Assembly: GCA_965212145.1 (NCBI GenBank)
Contig: CBDBUY010000004.1
Location: 62,001-126,000, forward strand
Direction: 5' to 3'
Origin: JAAEPI01 sp965212145
Lineage (GTDB): Bacteria; Bacteroidota; Bacteroidia; Cytophagales; Cyclobacteriaceae
DNA length: 64,000 bases
Positions within the stretch are counted from its first letter, which is position 1; each line of letters opens with the position of its first letter. The position numbers were made by a program, and so were the translations under genes. The notes under the pieces are model-generated. The model had not been told where the DNA came from, ran no database searches, and saw only the letters and a program-made list of their open reading frames with translations. Shown here piece by piece: positions 57,575-64,000 of the stretch.

Positions 57575-58305
57575 CTCCCCAACAGAGGCCCTTCATCCAG
57601 ATACTACGAGCAGACGGGGCCTGACCTGCCAGACTTTGGAGAAGGGACCGGTGCAGCTTAAAGTTTCGCACACCTCCCGAAGACAAAGGCTGCATGACTA
57701 AAAGTCAGATGCCATCTCCTGCGTGACGACTACGGGTAATTGTAGCGAGAGGGTCAGCTCGCACGTCTGAGGGTGAGGCTCGAGGTGGTCGAGGCCATTG
57801 CACATAAATTCAGCCCCCAGGCCTGAAGCTGAAGCTTCTATGAGACCGCAGAACAAACACAGAGCAACCCATGAGCAAAGTGTTAGCCCCAGACGCACAC
57901 AAAGCCGCTGGCAGCCACCAGTGCCTTGGGCACTCCCGTTTCGGTTGCCAAGTCGCAACTACCTTCCACTAGCAACATCTAGCAACCCAACCCCCAAGCT
58001 GCCACTGAGCCGGAACACTCATCCAAACCTACACCTCAAGCTTTCTCGTCTCGGGTGCTGACGGCCGAGGGAGTTGTGGCAGCATCAGGCTGCCAAGAAG
58101 GTTTAAAGCGCATCCTTATCGCTTGACCACTGTGGTTCTTTCTCAATGCTCTACCTTCTGGCAGCCAACCGAGAGATTGGCAGAGTGGCAGGCGTCAACA
58201 GGAATTGCAAGGCTGAACAAGAAGCCTCGCGCTGTGCGAAGCTCGGGTCGGAATTCAAAAAGCAGAATGCCAAGCTGGGCGTTGCACGGCATCATCTGAG
58301 AACAC

Positions 58306-58438
58306 ATATCCCAAGCTGCTGAAGAGATGCTGCCGCCTTGAAACGTCTTCTCCGAGTCTGTTCAACAGATTCTGATGCTGCAGGACTTGCCAGGATTCGG
58401 ACAGCGCCAACAACGAACGCTGCTGAACAAGCGCAAGC
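58306..58438 (-). CDS. Exon of 44 codons, Leu- and Gln-rich helix
   Basis: Phase 2->0. The acceptor ends CTTTTGCAAAG followed by G and the donor is GTGTTC. The peptide begins LALVQQRSLLALSESWQVLQ, continues HQNLLNRLGEDVSRRQHLFS and ends SLGY. The spacing of Leu suggests a coiled coil or helical bundle. A competing frame (VVGAVRILASPAASESVEQT) is also open; I prefer the Leu/Gln frame for its composition. Confidence 0.55.
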
Positions 58439-59557
58439 CTTTGCAAAAGCATAGCTGGCATGTCCCATTACCAGACCACTGGACGATAAGGAAGTATGAG
58501 GTAGCCAGTATCCATCCCTTTGCGGCCTCTTGGAGTCCAGGTCAGACGCACCTGCCCACAAATATATCAGCCCCAAGCAATGTGCAGGGCTTTCTGTATG
58601 GCAATTGCCGAGGCAAGCAGCAGCACTCACAATCACTCACAATGGCCTTGCACGACCTTTCCACTGGAATCCACTGTGTTCGCTGGGGAGGGCCCGCCTG
58701 AAGCATAGATCGGTGCAGGCGGACAAACGCACAGGTGACATGTCACAACAACAGGGATAACAAAGCTAGCCACCAGTGCTCCACTGCAGGATCAAGACCT
58801 CCCCAAGTGCTCTGAATGTGGCACTGGATGAAGTTTCCACAGTAAGCTCAAAACCATCTTGGGAACCAGTTCAAGCCTCTGCAGCTGCTGCTGCTAATCG
58901 GCCGCGTGCGGCATCGACACCGCCAGAGGCAGGGCCAAGGTCTGCGTCAGCTTCATTGTGATTTAGGTGCTGTCAAGTGCTGTCCAGGCACGCTTCATGC
59001 GCCTTTGAACTTCTCCAGGTGGCAAGCGATGCTTTGCGAGTACTTGCCTAAGCATGCATGCCCTTCGTGTTCCGCTCTTGCGGCTGGTTTGGGGCTCCTC
59101 CATTGCGGGGGACGTGGGGGGCAAAACTTGGGCTGGAACTTACATCGGCTACCAGAGCTGACGACTTCTGGGAAAGGCCTCAGCTGACATCCGAAGGATG
59201 AGCTTCTCTCAGAGTGGCAACTAAGGAGGCAACTGGACAGTGGCCACAGAGCTCTGATGGCCTCGCCCAGCTTGACACTTGGAGCTCTCACTCTGGCAAA
59301 CCCTGAGTGGATATGAAGAATCCCTACATATTGCATAAGTATCAGCTTACATTCCTAAGTGAGCAACCAAGCTGTCAGAATGCTTTGCCTAGATGTTCCC
59401 AAGAGAACACGTAGAAAAGTGGTCTCTTGCTGGGAAGCCTCAGAATCCAGCCTGGAAGAAAATCCAAGCTGCTTGGGATAACGGCAGAGATACTAAGCTA
59501 AGCGTGGCCTGAAACCGCCTCTCCTCAGCAGATTTCCCGCGCGTAACCCTAAATCGC

Positions 59558-60106
59558 CTCAAGTGCGATGCAGATCTGCTGCGCTGGGATGGCCGCAATC
59601 TCCTCACAGGCCTTGCGTGGTATTTGGCACAGCCACATACCAAAAAATCCTAGAAACACTCCGCAACCAAAGCTACTACAGGGCATGAAATTTTGCGCGA
59701 CCACGCCTGGGCCTCGCTCTGGGCGGGGGTCACTTCTGCCTGTGTTGAGCACGGCTCAGACTGCTTCGACCATGCAAAGATTGACAAGGTAGACGTAGCA
59801 TCATGAACACGTTTCGCATGACGAATCTCATGGGCTGGCCGCATCTTCAACAGAGACTAGGAAATCAACTTACGATCTTTGCATATCCTCGCCTTTTCGG
59901 TTTCCGCTGTCAGCTTCACCAAGAACTGCAGCCAGTGCAGGATTCAAAGCAGAGTCTGAGTCTGCAATCCACTTGTTACCGCAGCCATTTTCATGCACCT
60001 CTAATGCACTTTTGTCTGAATAGAAGGTGTTCATGTAAATGGCCTCTTTTGCCCAGCTCTGGTCGTCCAGCTCGCGGCGGAGCAGGACAGAGGCCAGCAT
60101 GTCGGC
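59558..60106 (-). CDS. Three exons, two joined in phase, unknown function
   Basis: Exon 59999-60106 (0->0, 36 codons) follows an acceptor ending TTGCTCAG, contains ADMLASVLLRRELDDQSWAK and EAIYMNTFYSDKSALE, and ends at a GTGCAT donor. Exon 59874-59925 (0->1) follows an acceptor ending TGGCTGCAG, encodes FLVKLTAETEKARICKD and ends at a consensus GTAAGT donor; the 73-nt intron keeps phase. Exon 59558-59611 (0->0) encodes ACEEIAAIPAQQICIALE before a GC donor; its link to the others is not proven. An alternative reading of 59,870-60,145 is one long open frame. No domain is recognised. Confidence 0.58.
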
Positions 60107-60160
60107 CTGAGCAAGGCCTATTGCCACACCGCTGGTGATGGACACAATCCTGACATGCGC

Positions 60161-60292
60161 TCATAAATCTGATAGACCCAAGCCCGTGGAATTATGATCG
60201 TAGAACGTGCTTGGGGAATGCCACAGGTGCACAGCAAAGGCCTCCGGTTTAAACTTCTTCAGGTGATCCCTAGCCCAAGTCATGCAGACTAC
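60161..60292 (-). CDS. Possible last exon of a glycosyltransferase-like protein
   Basis: After an acceptor ending TCTTACAAG, 43 codons run to TGA at 60161-60163: VVCMTWARDHLKKFKPEAFA then VHLWHSPSTFYDHNSTGLG. The stretch EAFAVHLWHS resembles the A-x-H-x-W tail seen near the end of GT32 and alpha-1,4-glycosyltransferase proteins. The catalytic DxD region should lie upstream (above 60.3 kb); I could not find it. The call is therefore tentative. Confidence 0.35.
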   Translation of the reverse strand, partial: VVCMTWARDHLKKFKPEAFAVHLWHSPSTFYDHNSTGLGLSDL

Positions 60293-61828
60293 CTTGTAAG
60301 ATGACAAGGGTCATGATGGCTGCTGCTGCGCAACGTTTTCTGATAAGTGCCCGTGGCAAGGGACGGGACCCCGATTCTTCCACAGGCCGCTTGGCACCCG
60401 ACATGTTCCATGGGAGGCCTGGCGACGGACTGAGAAATCTAAGACACATGTCAAATTATTTAGATGGAGCGTCCTGGTTTGGCGCCCTTTGGCAGAAAGA
60501 AGCCTCCGGGGTGCTGGCATGCGATCCAAATCGAAATGCTACAAAGTGTTGTGATTGTGACAAGGCCCAGACGACTCTACCAAGAACTCCTCGGCACAGC
60601 GCATGGGCGGCGACAAGCCACCCCAGACCTGGCTAGCAACTGAGCTTAACTTTCTGCAGCGCTGCCGGCAAGGAAAACACGATGTGCAGACGCTGAGGCC
60701 ATCCATCAGGGGCAGGAGCTTGAGCCGAAGCTGACTGGCCTGGGCAGGAGCGCTCACTCATGCGCGTCTACGCATGTCTTTTGCGCCGCAGCTTAGCTTT
60801 CGGCATCTGGATCCCAGGCGGACCCACTGGAGGCAAGATAGGTCCGGAGGCGAGAAATGAGCGTGGCGACACCTGACATCTTCGCACCGTTGGAAAACCC
60901 GTAACCCGAAACTGGGAGGGAAGCAGGGCCCTGGCGCTCCAGCCAAGCAGCTGCAGGTAGTGTCTTCAGTACACCGTAGAGCTGTTGGAGAAGGCCCAGG
61001 GCCTGGGATGGAAAGCATACGTGCGAAGCAGAAAAGCTCTCATCAGCGCATGGAACTGCTCATTGCCAGAAACAGCTCTACTTAGATTTAACATCGCTGG
61101 TTACCAACAACCAAGTCACTTTGGGCTCCATAGAAGTCCAGGCAAGTCGCTGAGCGGCCTGATCCAGCACAACGATACATTCTGCAAAGGAGCACATCTC
61201 CAGGGAAGCCTGGGACTGTGAGCCAGCAGAAACCAAAGCCGTGCCCTGCGCACCAGCAAGGACATGTGAGGCGGTAGCTTTACAGCTGCAAGGGGAGCTG
61301 AAGCTGTTGTCCAAAAATGCTCCTCCAACAGGGATTTCAGCTGATCGACGAGGCCTCAGGAGTGACAGCTTGAGCAGATGCTCCCTGTTTTGGATGCCAG
61401 GACTCTAACCGAGTCCGACTCGAAGGCGCAGCAGCATCTTGGACACCCACAGAGAACAAGCGGTTCGGGAATCAAACGACTTCACGTGCCTCTTCTGACT
61501 CGGGGGTAGAGCTGTGTACGCCACCCAAGCTGGCCAGCAGCCCTGGTGTGGTCCGAGCTTCTTCAGACCAAGTGCAATCCCCTCCCTGGCCTTCCGAGAC
61601 ACACTGGACCATCGGTTGCATCACCGTCAAGGCCGGGTGAGGCCTGAGCCATCCAGCATGAAAGACCTATAGCCTTGTAGCTCTTTCTCAGGGCGGCATG
61701 TCACTGAGCAACGGACAGTGAAGAAAGTGGGATCAGACCTGCAACAGCTGAAAATATCAAGGTGCACACGCTAGCTCTTGGTACTCTCTTGGTGCCTAAC
61801 ATTAAAATTAAGGCTTGAAAATCCATAC

Positions 61829-62375
61829 CCACAAGAAAGTCAAGCTGGCGGCCTTCTTGAAACCGCCCACTGAGAGCCCAAGCGCTCTCTCCTTTTGCAC
61901 CGTCCTGCAAGCCAGAGTCTATGGCGCTCCCTCCAAGATCGTGCTACAAAGAGCAGCAGTCTCCGGAAGAAGCGCTGCCGAAGCTGGAGCTCTGAGCAGA
62001 TGAGCTGCGAGAACCTGCGCACGTAAATCCCGACGGCGAATGACTGCAGGATACTTTAAGAAATCAGATGGCACCAGCCCGGCCTTTGCACACCGAAGCA
62101 GCTCAATCAGGTGTTTCGCTGCCACCTCAAATCACAATCCCAGATTGCTTGCCGCTCTTGCTGCCGTGCCAGTGCAACAGGATCTGAACACCACTGGTTG
62201 CCTATTGACGCCCTTGACCGTCAGCCAATCCGCATGTAACAGCGCACTCGAACTATGCATTCTCCCCACCCACGACTTTAGTCTCGGGCTTGGTGGCTCT
62301 AGCTCTGGGTTTGGGGCTTAGGGCCGCAGGGCTGATGGCCTGCAAGCCCGTAAATTTGTCCGGCTGCATGCTGTT
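61829..62375 (-). CDS. Four phase-matched exons, all GT-AG, unknown function
   Basis: Exons 62277-62375 (0->0, NSMQPDKFTGLQAISPAALS then PKPRARATKPETK), 62055-62125 (0->2, VAAKHLIELLRCAKAGLVPS then DFL), 61948-62014 (2->0, FSQLICSELQLRQRFFRRLL then LF) and 61829-61904 (0->1, DGAKGESAWALSGRFQEGRQ then LDFLV). Donors are GTCGTG, GTATCC, GTAGCA and GTATGG; introns are 151, 40 and 43 nt. The middle part is amphipathic helix; the first exon is Pro- and basic-rich. No domain recognised. Confidence 0.65.
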
Positions 62376-63595
62376 CTTAACGAAGATGCCGAATGCAGAT
62401 AAACATCTTGGGGAGCAAAGGCTAGGTGGCAAGTACTCTGCGGGCAAGTTGCGTCTGAAGCACTCAGTCGAAACACATGTTTCTTGCACACACTCTCGCA
62501 AGCTTGTTGACAGCTTATGACAAGGCACATCTCACGTGTGCCACAGCAAGCCTGACCTCAAGCACGCCAAGAAGATCTTCACATTGAGGTAGCTATCTAT
62601 GGCAGAGATGCTGCACGACAGAGAGAACCTTCCAACCTTGCAAACGCAGTTTGCAGAAATTTCAGAAATGCCAACGCAGTGTCGGCGGCAGGGCAGCCGC
62701 ACCCTTCTTCCAGGAGCGTTGTTGGGACGAACACGTCCACAAGCAAAGGCACATGGTAGGTGTGGTGCCGTGTCTTCTGGTGACAAAAGTTGGACCGATG
62801 CGCTCTAGTCTATAATGCAGACTGCTCATGGCCCTGGCCGACCCAGGTGTTTTGAACAGAGGTTTTGTGGCCTGATGTCTCCGCGTGCCACTAGTCGCTC
62901 GTCGCACGTGCATGTGGCTGAGTCTTTGCAACAAGGAATTTGGCATTTGCGTCAGAGCGGAGATATCCGGAATTTCATCGCGGCCTCAACTCGAACAACT
63001 ATGCCAACTCCTAACGCGTTGCCATGAGTTTTGCGCTGTGTTTTGCAGGATCACATCTGGAAGGAACCATGAGGGTGGGGAGCCAGCCCGTAACTTCTGG
63101 CTGTGCGCGCCGTGCTGCTTGCAGTTTCCGCTGCTCGGGAGCAGCGACACTTGCCAGGCACGCGGTCTCACAGGGTTGGAGCACGGTGAATCGAAAAGCC
63201 GCTGAAGGTTGCAAGCTGATGGGCCAAGGGAGATAAAACGAGGCTGTTGCAACCGCTGAGCGCATTGAAACGACATTGTAATTCGACTCGCTGAAAGAAC
63301 TAAGCCTTGTCCTGGAAACTTAACAACCTCCATGCTGTTGCGAAACGCTGGTGATCACTAGGTACAACTGCAGCTATCACCAAGAGAGACAATATGCCGT
63401 CATTGGTTCAGGGGTAAGGGTGATGGGTTTCGGGAATGAGTTGTGGACCTCAGGCTTCAACTTCACCGCTGTGAGTTCAGGCCATACAGGTACAGCAGAG
63501 GGTGACGGCTTGAATCTTGTCTTCAAGGCAAGTCTCCACTCGAAGCTTGACCCTCTAACGACTGAAGACGTACTTTGGCCTATTGCGACTGAAAC

Positions 63596-63684
63596 ATGCT
63601 GTCGATTTGCGTCAATGGTTCCAAGGCTCCAACTCGGGCAGTCTCATTGGTAGAAGCCAGGCCACAACTGGCAAGGCTCCATGC
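63596..63684 (-). CDS. Exon of 29 codons near the window edge, unknown function
   Basis: Phase 0->2. The acceptor ends ATGTGCTGAG and the donor is GTTTCA. The peptide begins AWSLASCGLASTNETARVGA and ends LEPLTQIDS. Upstream at about 63,800-63,880 a minus frame encodes MMSLLSAKAQKVKRPKVPQE, likely another exon. The plus strand is also open here (VMGFGNELWTSGFNFTAVSS), but no supporting splice chain was found for it. Confidence 0.48.
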
Positions 63685-64000
63685 CTCAGCACATCTCAAG
63701 AGAGCTCGCGTGCGGGCGTGAGAATGCCTTCCAAGAGCCACAGCACGCTCTCAGCACCCGGCATCCCGCAGCGAGGAATGTTTTGCAGTGACAGACTTCC
63801 TGAGTGAGGAGAGTGCAACTCCTGTGGAACCTTCGGTCTTTTCACCTTTTGGGCCTTAGCAGAGAGCAAGCTCATCATCTCTGCGGTTGTAGCGCTTACA
63901 AGAGATGAGCAACATCCACAGTGAAAGATCCCGCAAGTCTAAAATGCAAAACCAGGTTTGCATAAATGGTCAGGTGTTTCAGAACGTCCGACTTCACCGC

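Noticed and set aside
60301..60636. Plus-strand open frame of 111 codons with protein-like sequence (RDPDSSTGRLAPDMFHGRPG)
   Set aside because: No splice-linked neighbours on the plus strand, and every proven chain nearby is on the minus strand. At about 50% GC an open frame of this length is expected by chance in 64 kb.
1..64000. tRNA, rRNA, CRISPR arrays, insertion sequences and reverse transcriptases
   Set aside because: None was recognised on either strand; no cloverleaf, direct-repeat-spacer array, transposase or reverse-transcriptase motif was found by eye.

Overview
This window looks like nuclear DNA of a dinoflagellate, most likely of the Symbiodiniaceae type. There is no bacterial-style gene: no reading frame runs beyond about 225 codons and no ribosome-binding sites or operons are seen. 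Instead, the minus strand carries chains of very short exons (about 20-170 nt) separated by very short introns (often 40-150 nt). Acceptors are nearly always AG, often followed by G. Donors are a mixture of GT, GC and apparently GA. That mixed donor use is an established peculiarity of Symbiodiniaceae genomes. I found exons by reading the reverse complement, requiring a splice acceptor, an open frame, a donor, and matching codon phase with the next exon. Phase is written in->out, as the number of bases of a split codon carried across the intron.

Every exon chain I can support lies on the minus strand, from about 0.2 kb to 63.7 kb, so the window reads as a one-directional gene block transcribed from high to low coordinates. 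The best resolved gene is a PP2C-family protein phosphatase (1,501-3,959), rebuilt from 14 phase-consistent exons and carrying most classical PP2C motifs. The second is a large acidic, low-complexity protein (22,027-26,524), with about 27 micro-exons, one of them a Glu-Gly repeat. Others are an acidic protein at 46.7-47.7 kb, a probable BART (ARL2-binding) domain protein at 52.3-53.3 kb, a coiled-coil protein at 56.6-57.1 kb, and four-exon and two-exon chains at 61.8-62.4 kb and 59.9-60.1 kb. Single exons or short chains are scattered elsewhere. Gene boundaries and start codons are mostly not determined.

Non-coding structure includes two dispersed repeat families. One is built on GGAAAAGAAAATGGAAAC, with a dense array at 55.0-55.9 kb and copies at 7.2 and 30.9 kb. 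The other contains GGGGTCCCC and TTTAGGGAAACTACC, at 33.5 and 38.0-38.3 kb. The 38 kb copies form a large inverted repeat around an exon-like segment. An AT-richer, apparently non-coding island follows at 38.3-40.1 kb. Simple repeats, C-runs and one clear hairpin (16.57-16.64 kb) are also present. Large stretches between the listed exons probably hold more exons and introns that I could not prove by eye.
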